A program made the position numbers and the translations under genes. From Frigoribacterium sp. ACAM 257 (GTDB lineage: Bacteria; Actinomycetota; Actinomycetes; Actinomycetales; Microbacteriaceae): a stretch of 64,000 nucleotides of DNA. Of the stretch, positions 7,562-16,296 are shown one piece after another (within the stretch, counting starts at the first letter, position 1; every line of letters begins with the position of its first letter). The stretch spans positions 930,001-994,000 of the forward strand of contig NZ_VOLO01000001.1 of NCBI RefSeq assembly GCF_007954365.1, written 5' to 3'. Below the pieces are notes generated by a model. The model was not told the origin of the DNA and did not search any database. It was given only the letters and a program-made list of their open reading frames with translations.

Positions 7562-8308
7562 GTGTGCACCGTCGTCGTGTCCGTCGCCCCCGGCACCGAG
7601 TGGCCGGTGGTGTTCCTCGGGCTCCGCGACGAGTCGGCCGACCGCCCCTGGGATCCTCCGGCCGCCTGGTGGCCCGAGCTCGGCGACCGCGTCGAGGGCC
7701 TGCACGACCGCGAGGCCGGGGGAGCCTGGCTGGCCACTGCCACCGGGCCTGCCCGTGCCTCCGTCGTGCTCAACCGGCGTGAGCAGCCGCCCGTCCCCTA
7801 CGGCGGCTGGCGCACCAGGGGAGACCTGCCGCTCGAGGCCGCCGCCGCCGGGCGGCTGCCGACCGGCCGTCCCGGCACCCGCACCTTCAACCTCCTCTCG
7901 GCCGACGCCTGCGGAGCCGTCCACACGAGCTGGGACGGCGACCGGCTCGAGAGCGTGCCGCTCGCCCCCGGCGTGCACGTCCTCACGCACGGCGCCCCCG
8001 ACGACGACCAGGTGGCCCGCGTGGCGCGGTGGCTGCCGTCGTTCCGCGGCGTCGCGGCACCGACGGGCCCCCTGCCCGCGCACGACGAGGGCAGCTGGCG
8101 GCCGTGGCTCGACCTGCTGCGCGAGAGCAGCGCGCTGCCGCTGTCCGACGAGGAGGCGCTGGTCCGTGCCGACCTGCTGCAGGGCACCTGGTTCGGCTCC
8201 CTCTCGCTCAGCCTGGTCGCGCTGTCCGCCGACCGCGTCCTCCACGAGCACCTGCGGCTGGACGCCGGCTCAGGCGTCGACCTCCCGGGAGCCCTCGCTG
8301 CCCGCTGA
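7562..8308 (+). CDS. NRDE (TANGO2-like) family protein
   Basis: The 248-residue protein starts at GTG 7562 after a strong GGAGGAGG. It begins V-C-T-V-V, which places the Cys-2 that is conserved in TANGO2/NRDE proteins and resembles an N-terminal-nucleophile cysteine. The family motif N-R-D-E is changed to L-R-D-E (LGLRDESADRPWDPPAAWW), followed by the usual R-P and a Trp pair. Further along it has VLNRREQPP and a GCRTFN-like region (GTRTFNLLSADA). Family members are linked to haem and lipid metabolism in other organisms, but no reaction is established. It stands alone between coaBC and an amino-acid importer. Confidence 0.75.
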   Translation: MCTVVVSVAPGTEWPVVFLGLRDESADRPWDPPAAWWPELGDRVEGLHDREAGGAWLATATGPARASVVLNRREQPPVPYGGWRTRGDLPLEAAAAGRLPTGRPGTRTFNLLSADACGAVHTSWDGDRLESVPLAPGVHVLTHGAPDDDQVARVARWLPSFRGVAAPTGPLPAHDEGSWRPWLDLLRESSALPLSDEEALVRADLLQGTWFGSLSLSLVALSADRVLHEHLRLDAGSGVDLPGALAAR

Positions 8309-8359
8309 CCCGCCTCGGGTGGTCTCCCCGGCGTCATGAGGAGACACGGGGAATCACCG

Positions 8360-8380
8360 CCGCGCCTGCGCGGTTAGGGT
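8360..8380 (+). promoter_or_regulatory. Palindrome next to -10 of amino-acid importer
   Basis: CCGCGC-CT-GCGCGG (8360-8373) ends one base before TAGGGT (8375-8380), a possible -10 for the importer starting at 8428. The position would suit a repressor operator; this is inference. Confidence 0.3.
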
Positions 8381-8427
8381 CGGAGGCCCGGCAGACCCGG
8401 GCAGCTCATCGACCAGGAAGACCACCC

Positions 8428-9294
8428 GTGACGTTCTCGACTCCTCGCCTCTCCCGCACGACCCGGATCCTCGCCGTCGGCGTCGCCTCCGCCGCAGCCC
8501 TGGTGTTGACGGCGTGCGCCCCTGCCTCGACCGACGACGTCGTCTCGCAGACCGGCAACGCCACGGCGGACACCAGCGCGGCGAAGAGCCTCTCCGACAT
8601 CCAGGACGCCGGCGTGCTCGTCATCGGCACCGAGGGCACCTACCAGCCCTTCACCTACCACGAGGGCGGCTCGGGAGCCCTCACCGGCTACGACGTCGAC
8701 GTGGCCACCGCCGTCGCCGGGAAGCTGGGCGTCGAGGCCAGCTTCCAGGAGACCCAGTTCGACGCCCTGCTCGCCGGGCTCGACGCCGGGCGCTTCGACG
8801 TCGTCGCGAACCAGATCTCGATCACCGACGAGCGCGAGGCGACCTTCGACTTCTCGACGCCGTACACGGTCAGCCGCGGCGTCGTCGTGACGGCCGCCGA
8901 CGACACCTCGATCACCTCGCTCGCCGACCTCGCGGGCAAGACGACCGCGCAGTCGCAGTCGAGCAACTTCTACGACACGGCGAAGGACGCCGGCGCCGAC
9001 GTGCAGGTCGTCGAGGGCTGGGCCCAGTCGGTCGCCCTCGTCGAGCAGGGGCGCATCGACGCCACCGTGAACGACGAGCTGACCTTCCTCGACTACGTCA
9101 AGACCAACCCCGACCAGGCGGCGGCAATCAAGATCGCCGCGACGACCGACGACGTGTCGCGCTCGGCGCTCGTGACGACCAAGGGCAGCGACGACCTCGT
9201 GCAGGCGATGGACGACGCCCTCGCCGAGCTGAAGGCGGACGGCACCCTCGCGCAGATCTCCGACAAGTACTTCGGCCAGGACGTCAGCGAGTAA
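8428..9294 (+). CDS. Polar amino-acid ABC transporter substrate-binding lipoprotein
   Basis: GTG at 8428 with AGGAAG about 8 bases upstream gives 288 residues. The signal peptide ends in the lipobox LTAC at about residues 28-31. It is a family 3 solute-binding protein (SBP_bac_3): GVLVIGTEGTYQPFTYHE, GYDVDVATAVAGKLG, the RFDVVANQISITDER segment and a C-terminal DKYFGQDVSE. It is followed directly by a TcyB-like permease and a TcyC-like ATPase, so it belongs to a cystine, glutamine or similar importer. The sulfur genes next door favour cystine or another sulfur amino acid, which is inference. Confidence 0.88.
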   Translation: MTFSTPRLSRTTRILAVGVASAAALVLTACAPASTDDVVSQTGNATADTSAAKSLSDIQDAGVLVIGTEGTYQPFTYHEGGSGALTGYDVDVATAVAGKLGVEASFQETQFDALLAGLDAGRFDVVANQISITDEREATFDFSTPYTVSRGVVVTAADDTSITSLADLAGKTTAQSQSSNFYDTAKDAGADVQVVEGWAQSVALVEQGRIDATVNDELTFLDYVKTNPDQAAAIKIAATTDDVSRSALVTTKGSDDLVQAMDDALAELKADGTLAQISDKYFGQDVSE

Positions 9295-9295
9295 C

Positions 9296-9961
9296 GTGCA
9301 GTCCTCACTCGACCTCTTCGGCCGGGCGTTCTGGCCGATCGCGTCGGGTGCCCTGGTCGCCTCGATCCCGCTGGCCCTCGCCTCCATGGCGATCGGTCTG
9401 GTCATCGCCCTCGTCGTGGCGATGATGCGGTTGTCGGGGCGCGCCTGGCTGTCCGGGCTGGCCCGGTTCTACACGTCGGTGATCCGGGGCACGCCGCTGC
9501 TGGTGCAGTTGTTCGTCGTGTTCTACGGGCTGCCGTCGATCGGCGTCCGGCTCGACCCGTGGCCGAGCGCGATCATCGCCTTCTCGTTGAACGTCGGCGG
9601 CTACGCGGCCGAGGTGATCCGGGCGGCGATCCTCTCCGTGCCCAAGGGCCAGTGGGAGGCGGCGCACACGATCGGCATGTCGCGTCCCCTGGCGCTGCGG
9701 CGCATCATCCTGCCGCAGGCGGCCAGGGTCTCGGTGCCGCCCCTGTCGAACACGTTCATCAGCCTCGTCAAGGACACCTCGCTCGCGAGCGTCATCCTCG
9801 TCGTGGAGCTGTTCCGGCAGGCCCAGCAGATCGCGACCGTGTCGAACCAGTTCCTGCTGATCTACCTCGAGGCGGCCCTGATCTACTGGGTGATCTGCCT
9901 CGTGCTGTCGTTCGGGCAGGACGCCCTCGAGAAGAGACTGGACCGACATGTCGCCCGCTGA
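9296..9961 (+). CDS. Polar amino-acid ABC transporter permease
   Basis: The 221-residue protein starts at GTG 9296, one base after the previous stop. It has five to six membrane segments and the HisMQ/TcyB signatures SVIRGTPLLVQLFVVFYGLP and a coupling loop GQWEAAHTIGMSRPLALRRI at about residues 115-140, then SLVKDTSLASVI. It is the single membrane subunit of this importer, which would act as a homodimer. Its end overlaps the ATPase gene by 14 bases. Confidence 0.9.
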   Translation: MQSSLDLFGRAFWPIASGALVASIPLALASMAIGLVIALVVAMMRLSGRAWLSGLARFYTSVIRGTPLLVQLFVVFYGLPSIGVRLDPWPSAIIAFSLNVGGYAAEVIRAAILSVPKGQWEAAHTIGMSRPLALRRIILPQAARVSVPPLSNTFISLVKDTSLASVILVVELFRQAQQIATVSNQFLLIYLEAALIYWVICLVLSFGQDALEKRLDRHVAR

Positions 9962-10772
9962 CCCGCCTCTCTCCGGCGCCTCCTCCCGACCCGGCCGACC
10001 CGGCCAGGCAGCCTCGCTCGTCCTCCGCGTCGAGGGCCTCCGCAAGTCGTTCGGCTCCACCGAGGTGCTCAAGGGCATCGACCTCGAGGTGCGACGCGGC
10101 CGCGTGGTCGCGATCATCGGGCCGTCCGGCTCGGGCAAGACGACCGTGCTGCGGTCGCTGAACAGCCTCGAGGTGCCCGACGGCGGGCGCGCCACCCTGT
10201 CCGACGGGCGCGTCGTCGACTTCGGCGGCAAGGTCGCCAAGCGCGACCTGCTCGCCCTCCGCGACCGGTCGTCGATGGTGTTCCAGCACTTCAACCTGTT
10301 CCCGCACCTCACGGTGCTGCAGAACGTGGTCGAGGGCCCGATCCGAGTCCAGGGCCGTGACCCCGAGGAGGCGCGGGCCGAGGCTCGCGAGCTCCTCACC
10401 CGGGTGGGCCTCGAGTCCCGCGTGGACGCCTGGCCGGTCGAGCTGTCGGGCGGCCAGCAGCAGCGCGTCGGCATCGTCCGCGCCCTGGCGCTGCGGCCGG
10501 AGCTGCTGCTCTTCGACGAGCCCACCAGCGCGCTCGACCCCGAGCTCGTCGGCGACGTCCTCACCGTCGTGAAGGAGCTCGCGGACGAGGGCTGGACCAT
10601 GGTCGTCGTCACCCACGAGCTCGAGTTCGCCCGCCGGGTCGCCGACGAGGTCGTCTTCATGGACGACGGCGTCGTGGTCGAGCGCGGAGCTCCCGCCGAC
10701 GTACTGAACCGCCCCCGCGAGCCGCGCACGCAGCAGTTCCTCCGCCGCGTGCTCAAGCCCCTCGACGACTGA
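9948..10772 (+). CDS. Polar amino-acid ABC transporter ATP-binding protein
   Basis: ATG at 9948 overlaps the permease gene and gives 274 residues. Walker A GPSGSGKT is at residues 58-65, Q-loop at MVFQHFNLFPHLT, signature LSGGQQQRVGIVRAL near 165, Walker B LLFDEPTSALD near 186 and switch His in VVVTHELEFARRVADE. The length and the short C-terminus without a TOBE domain fit the GlnQ/TcyC class. It is the last gene of the importer operon and is convergent with the minus-strand monooxygenase gene. Confidence 0.9.
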   Translation: MSPADPPLSGASSRPGRPGQAASLVLRVEGLRKSFGSTEVLKGIDLEVRRGRVVAIIGPSGSGKTTVLRSLNSLEVPDGGRATLSDGRVVDFGGKVAKRDLLALRDRSSMVFQHFNLFPHLTVLQNVVEGPIRVQGRDPEEARAEARELLTRVGLESRVDAWPVELSGGQQQRVGIVRALALRPELLLFDEPTSALDPELVGDVLTVVKELADEGWTMVVVTHELEFARRVADEVVFMDDGVVVERGAPADVLNRPREPRTQQFLRRVLKPLDD

Positions 10773-10783
10773 CCTCGCTCCGC

Positions 10784-10805
10784 CGGCGGCTGCGGGAACC
10801 CGCCG
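10784..10805. terminator. Bidirectional hairpin between convergent genes
   Basis: CGGCGG (10784-10789) pairs with CCGCCG (10800-10805); an alternative stem GCGGG-aa-CCCGC lies within the same span. It sits in the 48-base gap between two convergent operons. Confidence 0.4.
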
Positions 10806-10820
10806 CACCCCGCCGTCCGG

Positions 10821-12140
10821 CTAGAAGTCGAACAGGTTGCCGCGGAGACCGCCGTCGCCGAGCTCCTGCCTGAGCACCCCGCGCCGCCGCAGCACCGGCA
10901 CGAGCTCGTCGAGCATCCGGTGCACCGTGACGGGGTGCAGGTCGCCCGAGAAGATCATCCCGTCGCTGCCGCCGTCGTCGCCGAGCTCCTCGACGAAGTC
11001 GGCGAACTCGTCCGCCGTCCCGACGAACCCGGCCCGTTCGCTGACCAGGCCCTTGCGCGCCTTCACGGTGAGCAGCTCGCGCAGGGTCGCGTCCGCGAAC
11101 GACCCCGCGCCGCCGAGCAGCCCCTTGATCGAGCCGTGCGACACGTGCTCGCCGAAGACGGCGGGGTCGACCGGCCGGTCGAGGTCGAGCGTCGTCAGGT
11201 CCGTCTCGAGGTCGCTCGACTGGCCGAGCGCGATCGCCCGCAGCACGTCGTCCGACGGGTGTCGGGACGCCTCGACGACCCGCACCGCCTCCTCCCGGCT
11301 CGGCACGATCTCGGGCTTGACGACGAAGAGCACCCGGATGTCGGACGCCGTGCGTCCGCGCTCCGTCGCGGCGCCCAGGATCCGAGCCCGGTAGTCGCGC
11401 ACGCTCCCCGCGTCGAGCGGCGCGAGGGCCAGCTGCACATCCGACTGGGTGCCGGCGAAGGCGAGACCGCGAGCTGACCCTCCTGGCGAGACGACCACCG
11501 GGTCGCCGCGCTCGAACGGCACCGCGTTGAGCGGCCCCGCGACGTCGAAGTACTCGCCCTGGTGGCGGAACGCGTCGAGGGCGGCCCCGTCGGCGAAGCG
11601 ACCGGTGCTCGGGTCGGCGACCAGCGCCTCCTCGCCCCAGCTGTGCCACAGGCGGCGGACGACGGCCATCCACTCGTCGGCGCGGTCGTAGGCGGCGTCG
11701 TGCCCGAGGGCAGGCAGGCCGAAGTGCCGTGCGCTGCCCGTGTCGGTGACGAGGTTCAGGCCGAAGCGGTCGTCGCTGAGGTGGGCCAGTGTCGCGAACT
11801 GGCGCGCGGCGAGGTAGGGCGGGTACGCGCCCGCGTTGATCGTCGGCGCGATCCCGATGCGCGACGTCGCGGCGAACAGGTACGGCGTCAGCATGAGCGG
11901 GTCGTGCTTGGGACCGCCGTAGGCGCCGCGGACGCGCAGGTCGAGCGTCTCGGGGGAGCCGAGCGAGAGCGCGTCCTCCATGATCACCAGGTCGAGCCCC
12001 GCCTGCTCGAGCTCGCGCACCGACTGCTGGTAGAGCGCGGGCTTCGTCCAGTCGTGGTTCCACTCCCGGTACGGGTTGCCCCAGCCCTGCGGGCCGAAGC
12101 CGCGCGAGAAGAACCAGCCGAAGTGCTGCAGTCGGGTCAC
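10821..12140 (-). CDS. NtaA/DmoA-type flavin-dependent monooxygenase (LLM class)
   Basis: GTG at 12140, overlapping the upstream stop by four bases, gives 439 residues, the usual length for the NtaA/SnaA/DszA branch of the luciferase-like family. It opens with LQHFGWFFSRGFGPQGWGNP and contains LDLVIMEDALSLGSPETLD, SRIGIAPTINAG, the RFGLNLVTDTG flavin-site strand and VVVSPGGSARG. These enzymes use FMNH2 from a separate reductase and O2 to oxidise amines, sulfides or sulfonates; no reductase gene is adjacent. It is the third gene of an operon with a MetE-like protein and a MetY-type sulfhydrylase, which favours an organosulfur substrate. The substrate itself is not readable. Confidence 0.85.
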   Translation of the reverse strand: MTRLQHFGWFFSRGFGPQGWGNPYREWNHDWTKPALYQQSVRELEQAGLDLVIMEDALSLGSPETLDLRVRGAYGGPKHDPLMLTPYLFAATSRIGIAPTINAGAYPPYLAARQFATLAHLSDDRFGLNLVTDTGSARHFGLPALGHDAAYDRADEWMAVVRRLWHSWGEEALVADPSTGRFADGAALDAFRHQGEYFDVAGPLNAVPFERGDPVVVSPGGSARGLAFAGTQSDVQLALAPLDAGSVRDYRARILGAATERGRTASDIRVLFVVKPEIVPSREEAVRVVEASRHPSDDVLRAIALGQSSDLETDLTTLDLDRPVDPAVFGEHVSHGSIKGLLGGAGSFADATLRELLTVKARKGLVSERAGFVGTADEFADFVEELGDDGGSDGMIFSGDLHPVTVHRMLDELVPVLRRRGVLRQELGDGGLRGNLFDF

Positions 12141-13552
12141 GCCGCGTCCTCCTCTGCGGTCGGGCGCAGCCGAGGAGGCGCGGCGTCGGCCACCGGGACC
12201 GCGCCCGGGAGACGGGACGCCCCGGCCGAGCGCACTGCGGCCAGGCCGCGCCCGAGGTCGCGGAGCAGGTCGTCGACGTCCTCGATGCCGACCGACAGCC
12301 GCAGCAGCCCCGGCCAGATTCCGGCGGCGAGCTGCTCGTCCGGCGTCCGCAGCGCGTGCGTCGTCGTGCCCGGGTGCAGGATCAGCGACCGGACGTCGCC
12401 GAGGTGCGTCATGCGGCTGAACAGCTCGACGGCGTCGACGAACAGCTCGGCCGCCTCGATGCCGCCGCGCAGGGTGAACGAGAAGACGCTGCCCGCGCCC
12501 CGGGGCAGGTACCGCTCGGCGAGGGCGTGGTGAGGGCTCGACGCCAGGCCCGCGTAGTCGACGGACTCGACCTCGGGCTGCTGCTCGAGCCACGCGGCGA
12601 CGGCCAGGGCGTTGGCCGAGTGCCGCTCGACGCGCAGCGACAGCGTCTCGACGCCCTGCTGGACGAGGAACGCGTTGAACGGCGACGGCGTCGGTCCGAT
12701 CCGCGCCGCCACGACCTCGCGGGCGTACGCGAGCGCGGCCCGCCCGCCGAACCGCTCGGCGTAGCTGGCACCGGCGAGAGCGCGACGAGGCTCGACCAGG
12801 TGCGGGAACCGCGGCGTCCCGCTCGCGTCGACGACGGTCCAGTCGAACGCCTCGCCCGTGACGACGACGCCGCCGAGGGCGGTGCCGTGCCCCGCGAGGA
12901 ACTTGCTCGCCGAGTGCAGCACGAGGTCGGCCCCGTCGTCGAGCGGACGCCAGAGGTACGGCGACGCGAGCGTGTTGTCGACGACGAGCGGCAGCCCGGC
13001 CTCGTGGGCCACCCCGGCGATCGCCGCCACGTCGAGCAGGTCGTTCTTCGGGTTCGGGATCGGCTCGCCGTAGAGGAGCTTCGTCTCGGGACGGATCAGC
13101 CGGCGCCAGGACTCGGGGTCGCCCGCCTCGTCGACGAACGAGACCTCGATGCCGAGCCGGGCGAAGTTGTCGACGAAGATGCCGCGCGTGCCCTCGTAGA
13201 TGCTGCTCGCGCTGACGAGGTGGTCGCCGGCCTCGAGGAGGGCGAGCAGCGCGACCGTGATCGCCGCCTGGCCGGTGCCGACGAGCAGCGCGTCCGTGCC
13301 GTGCTCGAGCTGGGCGAGGCGGCGCTCGACGGCGGCCGTGGTCGGGTTGCCGCTCCGGGTGTAGACGTAGCCGGGGTCGTCGCCGGCGAAGCGGTCGCGG
13401 GCCTGGGCGAAGTTCTCGAAGACGAAGCCGGCGCTGAGGTGGATCGGCGAGACGCGGGCGCCGAAGTCGGCGTCGGTAGCGGCGCCTCCGTGCACCTGCT
13501 CGGTCGTGAACCCGTGTCGGTCGTGGTCTGCTCGCTGGTGTGCCTGGCTCAC
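12137..13552 (-). CDS. O-acetylhomoserine/O-acetylserine sulfhydrylase, PLP-dependent (MetY type)
   Basis: GTG at 13552, seven bases after AGGAGG, gives 471 residues, long for the Cys/Met-metabolism PLP family and typical of MetY. It begins TEQVHGGAATDADFGARVSP. It contains the cofactor motifs YTRSGNPTTAAVERRLAQLE and LVVDNTLASPYLWRP, and the PLP lysine in LHSASKFLAGHGTALGG near residue 213. It would form homocysteine (or cysteine) from O-acetylhomoserine and sulfide or a thiol. About 45 C-terminal residues are Ala/Arg/Pro-rich and look non-conserved. The gene is between the MetE-like gene (25-base gap) and the monooxygenase gene (4-base overlap). A cystathionine-type lyase is possible but less likely. 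Confidence 0.87.
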   Translation of the reverse strand: MSQAHQRADHDRHGFTTEQVHGGAATDADFGARVSPIHLSAGFVFENFAQARDRFAGDDPGYVYTRSGNPTTAAVERRLAQLEHGTDALLVGTGQAAITVALLALLEAGDHLVSASSIYEGTRGIFVDNFARLGIEVSFVDEAGDPESWRRLIRPETKLLYGEPIPNPKNDLLDVAAIAGVAHEAGLPLVVDNTLASPYLWRPLDDGADLVLHSASKFLAGHGTALGGVVVTGEAFDWTVVDASGTPRFPHLVEPRRALAGASYAERFGGRAALAYAREVVAARIGPTPSPFNAFLVQQGVETLSLRVERHSANALAVAAWLEQQPEVESVDYAGLASSPHHALAERYLPRGAGSVFSFTLRGGIEAAELFVDAVELFSRMTHLGDVRSLILHPGTTTHALRTPDEQLAAGIWPGLLRLSVGIEDVDDLLRDLGRGLAAVRSAGASRLPGAVPVADAAPPRLRPTAEEDAA

Positions 13553-13577
13553 CGTGCGCCTCCTCTCATCCGTGTGC

Positions 13578-14804
13578 TCAGCCGAACAGGCGCGAGCTCG
13601 CGATGCGCGCGCCCTCGCCGAGCGCCGCGAGCTTCGCCACCGCGATCTGCGGGTGGATGCGCCCGCCGAGGCCGCAGTCGGTCGACGCGACGACCCGCTC
13701 GGGCCCCACCACCGACGCGAAGGCCTCGATGCGGTCCGCCACGAGCTCTGGGTGCTCGACGACGTTCGTCGCGTGGCTCACGATGCCGGGGATGATCTTC
13801 TTGTGCGCAGGCAGGTCGAGGTCGCGCCAGACCTTCCACTCGTGCTCGTGCCGCACGTTGGCCGCCTCGAACGAGTAGGCGCCGGCGGTGATCTCGAGCA
13901 TGAGGTCGGCGATGTGCCGGAACTCGATGTCCGTCGTGTGCGGTCCGTGCCAGCTGCCCCAACAGAGGTGGAACCGGATCTGGTCCTCTGGCAGGCCGCG
14001 CAGGGCGTGGTTCAGCGCCTCGACCCGGATCCGCGTGAAGGCGCGGTAGTCCTCGACGCTCGGCTCGGGGACGATCTGGTCCCAGTTCTCGGCGATCGAC
14101 GGGTCGTCGATCTGCACGGTGAGGCCGGCCTCGACGATCGCCGTGTACTCCTCGCGCAGAACCTCGGCCCAGGCCCAGATGTGCTCCTCCTCGGTCGCGT
14201 AGAAGTCGTTCGCGATGCGGGCGCCGCTGCCGGGGGAGAGCGAGGTGATGAAGCCGGACGACGGGTCGGCTCCGGTCGCGGCGAGCCCCGCCTTGAGGTT
14301 GGCGATGTCGGAGGCGATGGCCGACTGCCCGACGTAGGCGAGCGGCCCCGTCGTGCTGGGGAACGCGGTCGCGGTCTTGCCGGTGCTGATGCCCGAGGTC
14401 GGGTCCTGGTAGGCCTCGGCGAAGATCGTCCAGTCGCGCCGGTCGGGGAACGACGTCAGGCGCACGTTCCCCGGCGACGAGCGGACCGGCTCCTGCGAGA
14501 AGATGTCCGCGCCGGTGACCGACAGCCCCGACACGCGCTGGAACGAGTACGACCACCACGCGCCGTAGTCGACCGCGCTCGTCATCGCCTTGCCGTACTC
14601 GCCGTCGCCGACGACGGTGATGCCGAGGTCCTGCTGGCGCCGCACCAGGTCGACCACCGCGGCGGTCAGCAGCTCGTCGAACTCTGGCGTGCGCTCGAGC
14701 GTGAGGCCGTCGTCGGCCAGGCGGCGGGCGTCGTTGGCCGCGATGAGCTCGGGCGTGCGGGGCAGGCTGCCCGCGTGGCTGGTCTCGATCCTCTGGTTCG
14801 TCAT
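13578..14804 (-). CDS. MetE-like (cobalamin-independent methionine synthase/epoxyalkane-CoM transferase) family protein
   Basis: ATG at 14804 gives 408 residues, the size of stand-alone C-terminal-domain MetE homologues rather than full MetE (about 750). It starts with IETSHAGSLPRTPELIAAN. It keeps the zinc-site pattern: His and Cys in FHLCWGSWHGPH and a later Cys in VASTDCGLGGRIHPQ, typical of thiol-activating zinc methyltransferases. It lacks the folate-binding N-terminal half, so a methyl donor other than polyglutamyl-methyltetrahydrofolate, or a thiol-adding reaction, is likely. It heads the operon with MetY and the flavin monooxygenase, pointing to use of an oxidised organosulfur compound to make methionine or homocysteine. 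Confidence 0.82.
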   Translation of the reverse strand: MTNQRIETSHAGSLPRTPELIAANDARRLADDGLTLERTPEFDELLTAAVVDLVRRQQDLGITVVGDGEYGKAMTSAVDYGAWWSYSFQRVSGLSVTGADIFSQEPVRSSPGNVRLTSFPDRRDWTIFAEAYQDPTSGISTGKTATAFPSTTGPLAYVGQSAIASDIANLKAGLAATGADPSSGFITSLSPGSGARIANDFYATEEEHIWAWAEVLREEYTAIVEAGLTVQIDDPSIAENWDQIVPEPSVEDYRAFTRIRVEALNHALRGLPEDQIRFHLCWGSWHGPHTTDIEFRHIADLMLEITAGAYSFEAANVRHEHEWKVWRDLDLPAHKKIIPGIVSHATNVVEHPELVADRIEAFASVVGPERVVASTDCGLGGRIHPQIAVAKLAALGEGARIASSRLFG

Positions 14805-14834
14805 GTGCCGATGCTGGTCCTCGCCCCCGCCCGT

Positions 14835-14863
14835 GTCACGTGCCTGCGTCACGCGCCGTCACG
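14835..14863. promoter_or_regulatory. Three GTCACG repeats in divergent promoter region
   Basis: GTCACG occurs at 14835-14840, 14848-14853 and 14858-14863, just upstream of the MetE-like operon (minus strand) and about 100 bases upstream of sufS. The first forms part of a CACGTG palindrome. The cluster could be a binding region for a sulfur or methionine regulator; no regulator gene is nearby. Confidence 0.35.
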
Positions 14864-14941
14864 AAGGCGCAGGAGGCGGCGGTCCGGGAACAGGACCGGC
14901 GCCCTGGTCGTTGCCCTGGTCGACCACAGATCGGCCCTGGC

Positions 14942-14947
14942 TACGAT
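14942..14947 (+). promoter_or_regulatory. Possible -10 of sufS
   Basis: TACGAT ends 17 bases upstream of the GTG at 14965. A GGGAAGGGA that could serve as ribosome site lies in between. Confidence 0.35.
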
Positions 14948-14964
14948 CGTCGGGAAGGGACACA

Positions 14965-16296
14965 GTGACTCAGACACAGAACCAAGCACCCACCCAGCAG
15001 CAGGCCGTCGCCCGCGCCCTCGACGACGTCGAGGTCGAGCGCCTCCGCGCCGACTTCCCGATCCTCGCGCAGCAGGTCTCGGGCGAGCCCCTGGCCTACC
15101 TCGACTCCGGCGCGACGGCCCAGCGCCCGCGCTCGGTGCTCGACGCTGAGCGCCGGTTCCTCGAGACCGAGAACTCGGCCGTGCACCGCGGCGCGCACAC
15201 GCTCGCGGCCCTCGCGACCGAGGCGTTCGAGGAGGCGCGCGAGACCGTCGCGCGGTTCGTGGGCGCCGCCTCCCACGAGGTCGTCTGGACCGCGAACGCG
15301 ACCGACGCGATCAACCTGGTCGCGCACGGGTTCACGGCCGCGACCCTCGGCCGCGGCGGCGAGGCCGCCCGCCGCTTCGTCCTGCGGCCCGGTGACGAGA
15401 TCGTCGTGACGGAGGCCGAGCACCATGCGAACCTGGTGCCGTGGCAAGAGGTGGCGGCCACCACCGGAGCCGTCCTGCGCGTCGTGCCGGTCGACGACGA
15501 CGGTGTCTGGACGCTCGACGACGCCCGTGCGGTCGTCACCGAGCGCACGCGGGTGCTCGCCGTCGCCCACGTCTCGAACGTGACGGGGCTCGTGGCGCCC
15601 GTCGAGCAGCTGGTCGAGCTCGCCCACGGGGTCGGCGCGCTAGTCGTGCTCGACGCCTGCCAGTCGGTGCCCCACCGCCCCGTCGACTTCCGCGCCCTCG
15701 GCGTCGACTTCGCCGCGTTCTCCGGCCACAAGATGCTCGGGCCCACCGGCATCGGCGTGCTCGTCGGCCGTGGCGAGCTGCTCGACGCCCTGCCCCCGTT
15801 CCGCACGGGAGGCTCGATGATCACCACCGTGACGCTCGAGTCCGCCGAGTACCTGCCCGCGCCACAGCGCTTCGAGGCCGGGACGCAGCCGGTCTCGCAG
15901 GCCGTCGCCCTCGCCGAGGCCGTGCGCTACCTCGAGGCCGTCGGCCTCGAGCGCGTCCGCGACCACGAGGAGGCGCTGGCCGAGCAGCTGGTGGTCGGCC
16001 TGGCCGCGCTCCCCGGCGTCCGCGTCGTCGGGCCGCCCGCCGGCGTGCCGCGCTCGGGCCTCGCCAGCTTCGTCGTCGACGGCGTGCACGCGCACGACGT
16101 CGGCCAGTACCTCGACGCCCAGGGCATCGCCGTGCGCGTCGGCCACCACTGCGCCCAGCCCCTGCACCGGCGGCTCGGCGTGACGGCGACGACGCGAGCG
16201 AGCACGTACCTGTACACGACCGCCGCCGAGGTCGACCGGCTGATCGCCGGCGTCGCCGGGGTGCGCGGCTACTTCGGGGCGGAGGACGCCCGATGA
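14965..16296 (+). CDS. sufS: Cysteine desulfurase, SufS type
   Basis: GTG at 14965 gives 443 residues; the first 25 are a Gln-rich extension beyond the usual SufS start ([10 protein letters not shown]). Signatures are [46 protein letters not shown], the PLP lysine in [13 protein letters not shown] near residue 256 and the active-site cysteine in [16 protein letters not shown] near 395. It removes sulfur from cysteine as a persulfide, handed to SufU for Fe-S cluster assembly. It is translationally coupled to sufU (ATGA overlap). The scaffold genes sufBCD are not in this window, so the pair is detached from them. Confidence 0.93.
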   Translation: MTQTQNQAPTQQQAVARALDDVEVERLRADFPILAQQVSGEPLAYLDSGATAQRPRSVLDAERRFLETENSAVHRGAHTLAALATEAFEEARETVARFVGAASHEVVWTANATDAINLVAHGFTAATLGRGGEAARRFVLRPGDEIVVTEAEHHANLVPWQEVAATTGAVLRVVPVDDDGVWTLDDARAVVTERTRVLAVAHVSNVTGLVAPVEQLVELAHGVGALVVLDACQSVPHRPVDFRALGVDFAAFSGHKMLGPTGIGVLVGRGELLDALPPFRTGGSMITTVTLESAEYLPAPQRFEAGTQPVSQAVALAEAVRYLEAVGLERVRDHEEALAEQLVVGLAALPGVRVVGPPAGVPRSGLASFVVDGVHAHDVGQYLDAQGIAVRVGHHCAQPLHRRLGVTATTRASTYLYTTAAEVDRLIAGVAGVRGYFGAEDAR

